Origin: DASQPR01 sp963724705
GTDB lineage: Bacteria; Actinomycetota; Actinomycetes; Mycobacteriales; Micromonosporaceae
Length of the DNA stretch: 64,000 nt
NCBI GenBank assembly: GCA_963724705.1
Contig: CAVRVS010000001.1
Coordinates: 1-64,000 of the forward strand
Reading direction: 5' to 3'
This document shows, one piece after another, positions 34,748 through 42,546 of this stretch (position 1 is its first letter; the number at the start of each line of letters is the position of its first letter). A program made the translations under genes and the position numbers. A model generated the notes under the pieces. It made no database searches and was not told the origin of the DNA. It saw nothing but the letters and a program-made list of their open reading frames with translations.

Positions 34748-34799
34748 ATCCTATGTTCGCCCGGCACTTGAGTCTCCACCTGCCCGAGAGTCTTATCGT
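34748..34799. promoter_or_regulatory. Back-to-back leaderless promoters for HIT and MerR-region genes
   Basis: Minus strand: TAGGAT (34753-34748), 6 nt, GTG at 34741. Plus strand: TATCGT (34794-34799), 6 nt, GTG at 34806. Neither start has a ribosome-binding site, and the two hexamers are 40 nt apart, so the -35 regions overlap. Confidence 0.55.
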
Positions 34800-34805
34800 C
34801 AGTGC

Positions 34806-34910
34806 GTGACCGCCGACTGGGCCGACTCCCCTGCCGACGACTTCCGCACCGACGACTCCCCCGCCGACGTCGGTGCTGGCGGCGCTGACTTCGACGCCGG
34901 TGCCGTCTGA
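34806..34910 (+). CDS. Short Asp/Ala-rich leaderless frame overlapping the MerR start
   Basis: 34 residues from GTG at 34806 to a TGA at 34910, about one third Asp or Ala, with repeated PADD/TDDSPAD units and no domain. It has the best promoter signal of the region (TATCGT-N6-GTG). It ends inside GACGCCGGTGCC-GTCT-GACGCCGGTGCC; removing the four bases GTCT would fuse it in frame to the MerR protein, which begins with the same kind of Asp-Ala-Gly repeat. It is either a leader peptide coupled to the regulator or the true N-terminus separated by a slippage mutation. Confidence 0.4.
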   Translation: MTADWADSPADDFRTDDSPADVGAGGADFDAGAV

Positions 34911-35832
34911 CGCCGGTGCCGATGTTGACGCGGGTGTCGCCATTGACGCGGGTGCCGCCGTTGACGTGGGTGTCGCCGTTGACGGGGGCTCGCCCGGAGA
35001 CAGCGGTGGACGCCTGGAGTCCATCGGGCGGTTTGCCCGGCGTACCGGTTTGTCCGTCGGCGCCCTTCGGCACTACGCCGAGATCGGCCTGCTCGAGCCG
35101 GCAGTTGTCGACGCGGCGACGGGCTACCGCTACTACCAGCGCGATCAGGCCGAGACCGCCCGGCTCATCGGGACGCTGCGCGATCTCGATGTGGGTCTTC
35201 CGGCGATTGCCGCGATTCTCGCCGGCACCGACGCAGATCGCGAACGAGCCATCCGCGACCACTTGGCGCGGACCGAAGCCGCCGCGTGGCGCCTGCAACG
35301 ACTCGCCCATCGGCTGCGCATGCTGCTCGCCGAGGGCCACGACCTCACGACCGAACGGGAGAAGATCATGCCTACCTCGACCTTTGCGCTCGACCCGGAC
35401 GATGAGCGCCGTCTCGCCGCCGCGCTGTTCAATCGCACCTGGGACCTGCTGCTCAAGCCGGAGCGGAGTATCGCCGACGATGACGAAATGATCCACGCCG
35501 CGCACGCGAGCCGGCACCACTGGGGCGTCGTCGGCAAGCCCGTAAATCTCGCTCGGGGCGAGTGGCAGTGCTCGCGCGTCTACTCGGTGCTCGGTCGGGC
35601 CGAACCGGCCTTGCACCACGCAACGCGATGCCTGACTCTCGCAACCGAAAACGATCTCGGCCCGTTCGACATCGGGGCAGCGAACGAGGCGATGGCACGC
35701 GCGTATCGGGTGGCCGGTGACCCGGAACGGGTTGCGCTCCACGTCGCCGCCGCCGACGCCGTCGCCGCGCAGATCACCGACGCCGAGGACCTCAAGATTC
35801 TCAACGACGACCTGGCCGACCTCCGCCCTTGA
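34873..35832 (+). CDS. MerR-family regulator with a TPR-like C-terminal domain
   Basis: MerR HTH and dimer helix at about 49-115: ESIGRFARRTGLSVGALRHYAEIGLLEPAVVDAATGYRYYQRDQAETARLIGTLRDLDVGLPAIAAIL. From about 165 a second domain begins (STFALDPDDERRLAAALFNRTWDLL) and continues with HHWGVVGKPVNLARGEWQCSRVYSVLGRAEPALHHATRCLTLATEN and helical pairs resembling TPRs. That second domain is also known alone in Actinobacteria. The frame opens with an Asp/Ala/Gly repeat (VDAGVA IDAGAA VDVGVA), encoded by 18-bp DNA repeats. The true start is uncertain: GTG at 34873 has no ribosome site, and the upstream 34806 frame has the promoter. Ligand unknown. Confidence 0.8.
   Translation: MLAALTSTPVPSDAGADVDAGVAIDAGAAVDVGVAVDGGSPGDSGGRLESIGRFARRTGLSVGALRHYAEIGLLEPAVVDAATGYRYYQRDQAETARLIGTLRDLDVGLPAIAAILAGTDADRERAIRDHLARTEAAAWRLQRLAHRLRMLLAEGHDLTTEREKIMPTSTFALDPDDERRLAAALFNRTWDLLLKPERSIADDDEMIHAAHASRHHWGVVGKPVNLARGEWQCSRVYSVLGRAEPALHHATRCLTLATENDLGPFDIGAANEAMARAYRVAGDPERVALHVAAADAVAAQITDAEDLKILNDDLADLRP
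34924..34989 (+). repeat. 18-bp tandem repeat, about 3.6 units
   Basis: Units start at 34924, 34942, 34960 and 34978 (partial), consensus GTTGACGCGGGTGTCGCC with one to three changes each. It encodes hexapeptides of the type VDAGVA within the MerR frame. Such repeats change copy number by slippage and lie beside the frame break at about 34907. Confidence 0.8.
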
Positions 35833-35848
35833 TCGCCGGCTGACCCCA

Positions 35849-35906
35849 TAACTTCACCGCACTCGGGCCTTCACTTCGGCATCAGGGCACGAGTGCGGTG
35901 AAGTTA
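35849..35906. repeat. Long palindromic element A
   Basis: Perfect 17-bp arms, TAACTTCACCGCACTCG at 35849-35865 and its complement at 35890-35906, around a 24-nt loop beginning GGCCTTCACTTCG. It ends 8 nt before the first ATG of the DUF559 gene and starts 16 nt after the MerR stop. A nearly identical element (B) follows the DUF559 gene in the same orientation. It may be a terminator for the MerR gene, but the shared loop sequence suggests a repeat family. Confidence 0.85.
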
Positions 35907-35914
35907 AGCCGATC

Positions 35915-36907
35915 ATGAGTGAGGCGAGAACGCGAGATATCCACAGGCACAGAGTTCGCACTTACCACCCATCGCCCGGTCGTTGCAGGCTGTTGCGCGT
36001 GCCGCGCGTGCCAAGCCGCCCCGAGTCGCTCGCCTTTCGCGTGTTCCGCGGCGACGACGCCGTGCGGTCCGGCGCGATCACACCGGAGCAGCTCCGCAGC
36101 TCCGCCTGGCTCCGCAAGCGTTATAACGTCTACGCCGACGCCCGACTCGAAGACGACCATGCGTTATCCTGCCGCGCCGCCGCCGCCGTGCTACCGAGTG
36201 GCACCGTCATCGCCGGTCGCTCGGCCGCCTACCTGCTCGGCGTGCAGCATTCGGCGGACGCCGTATCCGACGTCGAAGTCTATCCGCGTGTCGAGAGCCG
36301 GCTCGGGCATCGAGCAGGGATCCGGGTGCACACCGGGACGCTGGCGCCGGCGGACCTCATCGTCGCCGGCGGCCTGACCTCAACGTCGGCCGCCCGAACC
36401 GCGTGGGACGTCGCGAGGTGGCTCCGGGCGGTCGAGGCGGTGCCGATCGTCGACTCACTCCTCGGCAGTGGTGCCGTGACTCCCGCTGAACTCGACGAAT
36501 ATGCACGGCTCCGACTTGGCCTGCGCGGCTCGCGTCGAGCGGCGGACGCATTCAGGCTGACCGACGGGCGCGCACAGTCACCGCGCGAATCGGAGCTGCG
36601 CGTGCGACTTGTCGGTGCAGGGTTGCCGAAACCGGTGGCGCAGCTGCCAGTCAAGCTGCCGGACGGTCTGATCCTGCATCCGGACCTGGCCTGGGAGGAG
36701 TACCGCGTCGCGGCCGAGTATGACGGACTCTGGCACGCAACGGCGGATCAGCTGCACCGAGATCGTCGCCGGCTAAATCGACTCGTCGCGGCGGGGTGGA
36801 TCGTTTTGCACGTGACCTCACAACGTCTCCGCACCGACATGCCCGGCGTTGTCCGGGAGGTTCGGGACGCGTTGATATCGCGCGGTTGGCGCCCAAGATC
36901 CGGATGA
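35915..36907 (+). CDS. DUF559-type endonuclease-like protein with AbiEi-like N-terminal region
   Basis: Up to 330 residues. The middle resembles the AbiEi-antitoxin-like part found in actinobacterial proteins of this kind (SGAITPEQLRSSAWLRKRYNVYADA, SGTVIAGRSAAYLLGVQ, TSAARTAWDVARWLRAVEAVPIVDSLL). The C-terminus is a Vsr/DUF559 PD-(D/E)xK fold: LHPDLAWEEYRVAAEYDGLWHATADQLHRD, followed by RRLNRLVAAGWIVLHVTSQRL. Asp, Glu-Tyr-Asp and the Gln/Asp positions are in place. The start is open: ATG 35915 follows palindrome A by 8 nt; GTG 35999 gives the conserved core with less basic leader. No partner toxin gene is adjacent. A nuclease role is inferred. Confidence 0.75.
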   Translation: MSEARTRDIHRHRVRTYHPSPGRCRLLRVPRVPSRPESLAFRVFRGDDAVRSGAITPEQLRSSAWLRKRYNVYADARLEDDHALSCRAAAAVLPSGTVIAGRSAAYLLGVQHSADAVSDVEVYPRVESRLGHRAGIRVHTGTLAPADLIVAGGLTSTSAARTAWDVARWLRAVEAVPIVDSLLGSGAVTPAELDEYARLRLGLRGSRRAADAFRLTDGRAQSPRESELRVRLVGAGLPKPVAQLPVKLPDGLILHPDLAWEEYRVAAEYDGLWHATADQLHRDRRRLNRLVAAGWIVLHVTSQRLRTDMPGVVREVRDALISRGWRPRSG

Positions 36908-36960
36908 CTTCTCCGCACTCGGGCCTTCAGTTCGAGTCGAAGCCACGAGTGCGGTGAAGT
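36907..36960. repeat. Long palindromic element B
   Basis: Arms ACTTCTCCGCACTCG (36907-36921) and CGAGTGCGGTGAAGT (36946-36960), 15 bp with one mismatch, around a 24-nt loop that begins GGCCTTCAGTTCG. Same arm sequence, loop length and orientation as element A. Its first base is the last base of the DUF559 stop codon. Lies between convergent genes and could stop both. GCGAGGAGCG repeats follow up to 37000. Confidence 0.85.
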
Positions 36961-37001
36961 TGCGGAGCGAGGAGCGGGGCGAGGAGCGAGGAGCGAGGAC
37001 G

Positions 37002-37895
37002 TCAGGGGCGCGGGTGGGCTGCGACGAAATCGGCGATGTACGTATCCAGGGACCGCTTCGGTTTCCAGCCGAGCGCACGGACGTTGGTCGAATCGGCTCG
37101 GCCGTGCACGCGCTCGCCCCGCTTCGCGGGCACGAACTCGTACGGCACGCCGAACAACTCGGCCACATCGAGCAACGCCCAATCGCGGCCGGCGCCCAAC
37201 AGATAACCGTCGCCCGAGCCACGGTCGGCGCAGATCACGATGCCGTCGATGATGTCGTCGATATGTGTGAAGTCGCGGGTCTGGGTGCCGGGCGATACGA
37301 CCGTCAGTGGCACGCCGCGCTCGTACTGATCCTCGAAGATGCCGATCACGGTCGCGTACGAGCCCTCCCGGATCTGGCCGGGCCCGTAGACGTTGTAGAA
37401 GTACGTGATGACATAGTCGAGGCCGTACCAGTCCGAGAAGTTCCGGATGTACTCGACGTTCTTGGCCTTCGTCCACGCGTACGGGTTCAGGTTCTCGTCC
37501 TGCCCGTCGTTACCGAATTTCGAGCTCGATCCCGCGTACACGAGCTTCGCCCGGTGCGCCTTCGCGAAGCGGACGACCTCCTTGGTGCCGTGCATGTTGA
37601 AGTCCCACGTCGTGTCGACCTCGTCGAACGACTGCACGATGCGGGAGTATTCGCCCATGTGGAAGACGACCGCTGGTGCATCAAGTCCGGAGTTCGCCCA
37701 GATCTTCGCGATGTCCACGGTGCTGCCGGCAAGGTAGATCGCCCGCGGATCGTCGACGTGGTTCTTCTCCGTGCCGGTGAAGTAGTTGTCCAGCGACACC
37801 ACGTGCGCGTCAGGGTGTTCGGACAGCAAGCGCCGCATCAGATGACCGCCGACAAAGCCGGCGCCGCCGGTCACCAGGTACGTCTCGTCGCTCAC
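37002..37895 (-). CDS. NAD-dependent sugar-nucleotide epimerase/dehydratase (extended SDR)
   Basis: 297 residues. Rossmann motif TGGAGFVGGHL (about 9-19), active-site Tyr-x3-Lys in NPYAWTKAKN with SSS before it, and the ARDFTHIDDI-type TRDFTHIDDIIDGIV. It resembles UDP-glucose/GlcNAc 4-epimerases and related dehydratases; the substrate is not decided. GTG at 37895 overlaps the thrS stop (GTGA), so it is translated after thrS. Its 3' end faces palindrome B. Confidence 0.85.
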   Translation of the reverse strand: MSDETYLVTGGAGFVGGHLMRRLLSEHPDAHVVSLDNYFTGTEKNHVDDPRAIYLAGSTVDIAKIWANSGLDAPAVVFHMGEYSRIVQSFDEVDTTWDFNMHGTKEVVRFAKAHRAKLVYAGSSSKFGNDGQDENLNPYAWTKAKNVEYIRNFSDWYGLDYVITYFYNVYGPGQIREGSYATVIGIFEDQYERGVPLTVVSPGTQTRDFTHIDDIIDGIVICADRGSGDGYLLGAGRDWALLDVAELFGVPYEFVPAKRGERVHGRADSTNVRALGWKPKRSLDTYIADFVAAHPRP

Positions 37896-39958
37896 TGCAC
37901 AACCTCCGTCGGCTCCACCTCGGCGGCCGCGTCAGACAGTACCGACGGACCGACATTCGTCCGCGAGCGCACGACGTCCACGACGTGTTGGACCGCCTCG
38001 TCGAGCGGCACGTTGTTGCGCTGCGACCCGTCGCGGTAACGGAACGACACGGTGCCGCCCTGGACGTCTTCGTCTCCGGCGATCGCCATGAACGGGATCT
38101 TCTGCTGCTGGGCCGTCCGGATCTTCTTCTGCATCCGGTCGTCGGACGTGTCGACCTCGGCCCGGATGCCGTGCGTGCGCAACTGCTCGACGAACGACTC
38201 CAAATATGAGGCGTGATCCTCGCGGATCGGGATCCCGACCACCTGCACCGGGGCCAGCCAGGCCGGGAAGGCGCCGGCGTAATGCTCGGTCAGGATGCCG
38301 AAGAACCGCTCGATCGAGCCGAACAGCGCTCGGTGGATCATCACCGGCTGCTTGCGGGTGCCGTCGGCGGCCTGGTACTCGAGGCCGAACCGCTTCGGCT
38401 GGTTGAAGTCGAGTTGGATGGTCGACATCTGCCAGGTGCGGCCGATGGCGTCGCGCGCCTGTACGGAGATCTTCGGCCCGTAGAACGCGGCGCCGCCGGG
38501 GTCGGGCACCAGTTCCAGGCCGGACTCGACGGCGGCCTGGCGGAGCGCCTCGGTCGCCGTCTCCCACTCGGCCGGCTCGCCGAGGAACTTGTCCGAGTCG
38601 CCCCGGGTCGACAGCTCCAGGTAGAAGTCGTCGAGACCATAGTCACGCAGCAGATCGAGGACGAACGCGAGCAGTGCCCGCAGTTCGGTCTGCATCTGCT
38701 CCTGGGTCGTGTAGATATGCGCGTCGTCCATCGTCAGACCGCGTACGCGGGTGAGCCCGTGTACGACCCCGGACTTCTCGTAGCGGTACACCGACCCGAA
38801 CTCGAACAGTCGCAGCGGCAGCTCGCGGTACGACCGACCACGTGCCTGGAAGATCAGGTTGTGGAACGGGCAGTTCATCGGCTTGAGCCGGTATTCGGCC
38901 CCCTCGAGCTGCATCGGCGGGAACATCGTGTCCGCGTAGTAGGGCAGGTGCCCGGAGGTTACGAACAGGTCGGACTTCGTGATGTGCGGCGTGTTCACGA
39001 ACGAATAGCCGGCCGCCTCGTGCGCCAGCCGCGAGTAGTTCTCCAGCTCGCGACGGATGATCCCGCCCTTCGGGTGGAAGACGGCGAGGCCCGACCCGAT
39101 CTCGTCCGGAAAGCTGAACAGATCGAGATCGGCGCCGAGCTTGCGGTGGTCGCGGCGGGCCGCCTCCTCCAGCAGTTTCAGGTAGTCCTTGAGCTGCTCG
39201 CGGGTGGGCCAGGCGGTCCCGTACACCCGCTGCAGTTGCGGGTTTTTCTCCGAACCGCGCCAGTAGGCCGCGGCGGTGCGCATGAGCTTGACCGCCGCGG
39301 CGTTGATCAGCTTCGTGGTCGGCAGGTGCGGCCCGCGGCACAGGTCGGACCAGACGACCTTCTCGGTGGCTGGGTCGACATTGTCGTAGATCGTGAGATC
39401 GGCCCCGCCGACCTCGACGGCCTCGTCCGCGTCCAGGTCGGCCCCCGCGGTCCCGTCGCTCTTCAGATCGACGAGCTCCAGCTTGTACGGCTCGTCGGCC
39501 AGCTCCGCCTTCGCCTCGGCGACCGACTCGAAGCGGCGGCGCCGGAACACCTGACCGGCCTTGACGATCTCCTGCATCCGCTTTTCGAGACGGCCGAGGT
39601 CATCGGGCTGGAACGGCTTGGCCACGTCGAAGTCGTAGTAGAAGCCGTTGTCGATGGGTGGTCCGATGCCGAGTTTCGCGTCCGGGAAGACGTCCTGCAC
39701 CGCCTGCGCGAGGACGTGTGCCGTCGAGTGCCGGAGCACGGCCAGGCCGTCCGGCGACTCCATCGACACCGGAGTGACCACGGTGTTCTCGGCCGGCGCC
39801 CAGGCCAGGTCCCGCAGCCGCCCGTCGGCGTCGCGGACGACGATGATCGCTTTCGGGCCGGCCGTCGGGAGGCCGGCGGCGGCGACCGCCTCGGCGCACG
39901 TCGTCCCAGCCGCGACGGCGAGAGCGTCGGGCGCGGCGGTGGCGACGGCTTCGGACAC
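37892..39958 (-). CDS. thrS: Threonyl-tRNA synthetase
   Basis: 688 residues, class II. N-terminal TGS (about 5-65), editing domain with LRHSTAHVLAQAVQDVFPDAKLGIGPPIDNGFYYDF, catalytic core with zinc ligands in MNCPFHNLIF and RALFGSIERFF, and anticodon domain PVQVVGIPIREDHASYLESFVEQL. GTG at 39958 with AAGGAG 6 nt upstream. The 160-nt divergent gap to 40120 shows no T-box. Begins the conserved thrS-HIT-PIM region; here followed by an overlapping epimerase gene. Confidence 0.96.
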   Translation of the reverse strand: MSEAVATAAPDALAVAAGTTCAEAVAAAGLPTAGPKAIIVVRDADGRLRDLAWAPAENTVVTPVSMESPDGLAVLRHSTAHVLAQAVQDVFPDAKLGIGPPIDNGFYYDFDVAKPFQPDDLGRLEKRMQEIVKAGQVFRRRRFESVAEAKAELADEPYKLELVDLKSDGTAGADLDADEAVEVGGADLTIYDNVDPATEKVVWSDLCRGPHLPTTKLINAAAVKLMRTAAAYWRGSEKNPQLQRVYGTAWPTREQLKDYLKLLEEAARRDHRKLGADLDLFSFPDEIGSGLAVFHPKGGIIRRELENYSRLAHEAAGYSFVNTPHITKSDLFVTSGHLPYYADTMFPPMQLEGAEYRLKPMNCPFHNLIFQARGRSYRELPLRLFEFGSVYRYEKSGVVHGLTRVRGLTMDDAHIYTTQEQMQTELRALLAFVLDLLRDYGLDDFYLELSTRGDSDKFLGEPAEWETATEALRQAAVESGLELVPDPGGAAFYGPKISVQARDAIGRTWQMSTIQLDFNQPKRFGLEYQAADGTRKQPVMIHRALFGSIERFFGILTEHYAGAFPAWLAPVQVVGIPIREDHASYLESFVEQLRTHGIRAEVDTSDDRMQKKIRTAQQQKIPFMAIAGDEDVQGGTVSFRYRDGSQRNNVPLDEAVQHVVDVVRSRTNVGPSVLSDAAAEVEPTEVVQ

Positions 39959-40085
39959 GGTGAGCTCCTTGACGATCGTCAGGTGGTTGACCAGACGATG
40001 TTATCGGTCCGCTCACCCGCCGCTGCGTGCGGCGCACAACCCAGCACGGGTACGGCAGAGGCGGAACGTCTCTTGGTGTCTGCTG

Positions 40086-40113
40086 TTGTCCACGATCACC
40101 GGAGCGTTAGATT
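40086..40113 (+). promoter_or_regulatory. Leaderless promoter of the methyltransferase gene
   Basis: TTGTCC (40086-40091), 16 nt, TAGATT (40108-40113), 6 nt, GTG at 40120. No ribosome-binding site. Confidence 0.55.
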
Positions 40114-40119
40114 GTCGCC

Positions 40120-41274
40120 GTGGCCACTTCCGAGATGATCTCCGCACTCCAGCGGCGCTACCAGTCGTTCTTCGCGGCCAGACCGGCCGTGCCGTTCGCC
40201 GTCGCCGACGTCGGCGGCGAGCCGCACCGGTTCGGCACCGGCGACCCCGAGTTCACGATCCGGGTGCTCGATGCTCGTGGTGCGAAGGCGCTCGAGACAC
40301 TCGACCAGTTCGCCATCGCCGTCGCCTACCTCGAAGGGTGGCTGGATGTGGACGGCGACCTCGCGGCCGCGCTGCGGATGCGACGGTTCTTCCGCGACAT
40401 CCACCCGGTCAAGTGGGTGTCGCAGTTCGTGCCGTCGCTGATCAAGGGCCGCAAGGCGAGCGACCGCGAGGCAATCTCGCACCACTACGACGAGGACTCG
40501 GAGTTCTTCCTGAGCTTCCTCGACGAGCGGCACCGCTGCTACACCGAGGGCGTCTTCAAAAGCGACGATGAGCCGCTCGAGGACGCGATGACCCACAAGA
40601 TGGACATCGCGTTCGACGCGCTCGGGATCAAGCCGGGCGACCATGTGCTGGAGATCGGCGGCGGCTGGGGCGCCTGGGTCGAATACGCGGGCAAGCGCGG
40701 CGTCGAGGTCACGACGCTCACGCTGTCCAAGGAGTCCGAGCGCTATCTGGCTGGCCTGATCGCCGACGAGGGTCTGCCGGCTCGGGTCGTACGCGAGCAC
40801 ATCTTCGCCTATACGAGCGCGAGCCGCTACGACGGCATCGTGAACATGGGCGTCACCGAGCACCTGCCGGACTACAAGACGACGCTGCGCAAATACGCCG
40901 AACTGGTCAAGCCCGGCGGGCGGGTCTACCTCGACGCGCTCGCGATGCGCCGCAAGCACAACATCTCGACGTTCATGAGCCGGTACGTCTACCCCGGCGG
41001 CCAGTCACCGCTTCTGCTGCATGGCTACCTGCGCGAGGTGGCGCATTCCCCGTTCGAGTTGATCAGCGTCGCCGACGACCGGCACAACTACTACCTCACC
41101 TGCCAGCGCTGGGCGCAACGCCTCGATGCCAAGCGCGACGAGATCGTGGCCCGCTGGGGTGAACCGCTCTACCGGCGATTCCGTCTGTTCCTGTGGGGCT
41201 CGGCGGCCGGTTTCGACACCGGGCTCGTACAGGCCTATCGCTGGGTGCTTCGCCTGCCAACCGCCGAAGCGTAG
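40120..41274 (+). CDS. Cyclopropane-fatty-acid synthase-like SAM methyltransferase
   Basis: 384 residues. The SAM motif I is HVLEIGGGWGAWVEYAGKRGVEV (about 174), then TLTLSKES, EHIFAYTSASRYDGIVNMGVTEHLPDY and LVKPGGRVYLDAL. A 100-residue N-terminal part resembles the lipid-binding N-domain of CFA synthases (AVAYLEGWLDVDGDLAAAL, HHYDEDSEFFLSFLD). Expected to modify unsaturated acyl chains of membrane lipids, or a close relative; the active-site Cys/Glu set was not fully checked. Starts leaderless at GTG 40120, divergent from thrS. Confidence 0.85.
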   Translation: MATSEMISALQRRYQSFFAARPAVPFAVADVGGEPHRFGTGDPEFTIRVLDARGAKALETLDQFAIAVAYLEGWLDVDGDLAAALRMRRFFRDIHPVKWVSQFVPSLIKGRKASDREAISHHYDEDSEFFLSFLDERHRCYTEGVFKSDDEPLEDAMTHKMDIAFDALGIKPGDHVLEIGGGWGAWVEYAGKRGVEVTTLTLSKESERYLAGLIADEGLPARVVREHIFAYTSASRYDGIVNMGVTEHLPDYKTTLRKYAELVKPGGRVYLDALAMRRKHNISTFMSRYVYPGGQSPLLLHGYLREVAHSPFELISVADDRHNYYLTCQRWAQRLDAKRDEIVARWGEPLYRRFRLFLWGSAAGFDTGLVQAYRWVLRLPTAEA

Positions 41275-41318
41275 GCCAGGCGAGACGAAGGACTACCTGG
41301 CAACCGGAGGATGAGCAC

Positions 41319-41522
41319 GTGAAGCGCTGGACATTTGTGATCGTCGGAATCGTGCTCCTCATCGCCGGAGTGATCTTCATGCTCCAGGGCCTCGATGTGT
41401 TCGGCGGCAGTGGCGGCATGAACGGAAACAAGACCTGGGCGGTGCTCGGTCCGATCATCGCGATCGTCGGTCTCGTCCTGCTGGTGACCGGCACTCGCAC
41501 GCGGTCGCGGACGTCCGCCTAG
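41319..41522 (+). CDS. Small two-helix membrane protein
   Basis: 67 residues. Helix 1 (WTFVIVGIVLLIAGVIFML) and helix 2 (AVLGPIIAIVGLVLLVTG) with a Gly/Asn/Ser-rich turn, ending in TRTRSRTSA. GTG at 41319 has GGAGG 8 nt upstream, 44 nt after the methyltransferase. Related short proteins are widespread in Actinobacteria and have no known role. Confidence 0.7.
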   Translation: MKRWTFVIVGIVLLIAGVIFMLQGLDVFGGSGGMNGNKTWAVLGPIIAIVGLVLLVTGTRTRSRTSA

Positions 41523-41600
41523 TAGTAGCGCTTCGTACGGCCGGCCTCGCGGGAGGCATCCGGTGCTGTACGCGAGGGCGGGCCGGCCAGGTCGCAGCGG

Positions 41601-41606
41601 TACGCT
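41601..41606 (+). promoter_or_regulatory. -10 hexamer TACGCT of a leaderless membrane-protein gene
   Basis: TACGCT, then 7 nt, then ATG at 41614, with no ribosome-binding site. Confidence 0.45.
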
Positions 41607-41613
41607 CGCCGGC

Positions 41614-42150
41614 ATGCGACGACTCACCAGCCCCGGATGGCTGCTGAAGCACGCCATCGTGCTGGTGCTCGTCGCCGCCTTCCTGACGCTCGGCTGGTGG
41701 CAGCTCGGCCGCGCGAAACAGGGCAATGCGCTGAGCCTCGGTTACACGTTCGAGTGGCCGTTCTTCGCCGCATTCGTGATCTTCATGTGGGTCCGGGAGA
41801 TCCGGATCACCCTGTACGGCCCGCCGGGCGACCGTCGGCGCCCGACCGGGGCGCGTGACGAGATGTCCGAGCAGACCGACACCGACGCCGCATCGCACCG
41901 TACCGGCGAAGGGGCCGGTGCGGACCGGTCGGCCACGCGAACCGCGACCAAAGATCGACCGGCCGGCGTCACGGCCTTCGACCTGGACGCCGCGCTCGCC
42001 CGGCGCGCGCGGGAGCAAAGCCACCATCCGGGTGTCGACGACACCTCCGACTACAACCAGTTCCTGGCCTGGCTGGCCGCCCACCCCGATGCACGGCCGC
42101 GCGACTACCGGCGCACCGGTGCCGCGACCGAGGAGAACTCACATGGCTGA
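41614..42150 (+). CDS. Conserved two-helix membrane protein with soluble tail
   Basis: 178 residues. Helices at about 11-30 (LLKHAIVLVLVAAFLTLGWWQL) and 47-63 (WPFFAAFVIFMWVREI), then a charged, disordered linker (Thr/Asp/Arg/Ala-rich) and a C-terminal conserved-looking FDLDAALARRAREQSHHPGVDDTSDYNQFLAWLAAHPDARP. The tail pattern DYNxFLAWLAAHPD is recurrent in actinobacterial proteins found next to DUF3817 genes. Function unknown. Overlaps the next gene by 8 nt. Confidence 0.75.
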   Translation: MRRLTSPGWLLKHAIVLVLVAAFLTLGWWQLGRAKQGNALSLGYTFEWPFFAAFVIFMWVREIRITLYGPPGDRRRPTGARDEMSEQTDTDAASHRTGEGAGADRSATRTATKDRPAGVTAFDLDAALARRAREQSHHPGVDDTSDYNQFLAWLAAHPDARPRDYRRTGAATEENSHG

Positions 42151-42514
42151 ACCGATGACCACCGAGGCCGACCACAACGCGGCATCCACCACGCCTCGCA
42201 CCGTGCCACCCCGACTGCGGGGTGCGTTACTGCGCTACCGGGCGTTGGCCTACACCGTCGGCGTCGGTTTGGTGATCCTCACGTTCGTTGGCATTCCCCT
42301 GCAGATCTGGGCACACAACGACAGCGTCGCGACCTACGTCGGCATCGCGCACGGCTATCTGTACCTCGTCTACCTGCTCCTGGTCTTCGATCTGGCTCGC
42401 CGCGCCCGGTGGCCGATCATGCGGATAGCCGGTGTGGCGTTGGCCGGCACGGTTCCGCTGCTCGGCTTCTTCGTCGAGCGCTGGGTGACGCACCGGACCA
42501 TAGCCGAGCAGTAG
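42143..42514 (+). CDS. DUF3817-type integral membrane protein
   Basis: 123 residues, ATG at 42143 with GGAG upstream. Three helices: ALAYTVGVGLVILTFVGIPLQIW, IAHGYLYLVYLLLVFDLARRA and IAGVALAGTVPLLGFFVERW. The DUF3817 pattern G-x2-HG-xL-Y and FFVERW is visible. Role unknown. Overlap with the previous gene implies coupled translation, so the two may form a complex. Confidence 0.8.
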   Translation: MAEPMTTEADHNAASTTPRTVPPRLRGALLRYRALAYTVGVGLVILTFVGIPLQIWAHNDSVATYVGIAHGYLYLVYLLLVFDLARRARWPIMRIAGVALAGTVPLLGFFVERWVTHRTIAEQ

Positions 42515-42520
42515 GAGATT

Positions 42521-42544
42521 CCGGCCGCGGGCGGCTGCGGCCGG
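42521..42544. terminator. Bidirectional hairpin terminator
   Basis: CCGGCCGC (42521-42528) pairs with GCGGCCGG (42537-42544) around an 8-nt loop between the convergent DUF3817 and vWA genes. Confidence 0.6.
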
Positions 42545-42546
42545 TG

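Noticed and set aside
34539..34910. Longer plus-strand frame reading through the HIT gene into the MerR region
   Set aside because: Its first part is antisense to HIT; only the part from GTG 34806 has promoter support.
35915..36907. Toxin-antitoxin pair of AbiE type
   Set aside because: Only an AbiEi-like region fused to a DUF559 domain is present; no AbiEii nucleotidyltransferase gene lies next to it.
36961..37001. GCGAGGAGCG repeats as a functional site
   Set aside because: Simple GC/AG-rich repetition between two convergent genes with no symmetry or conserved spacing.
39959..40119. Possible T-box or other riboswitch before thrS
   Set aside because: No T-box core (TGGGT-type) sequence or suitable stems seen; the leader is short.
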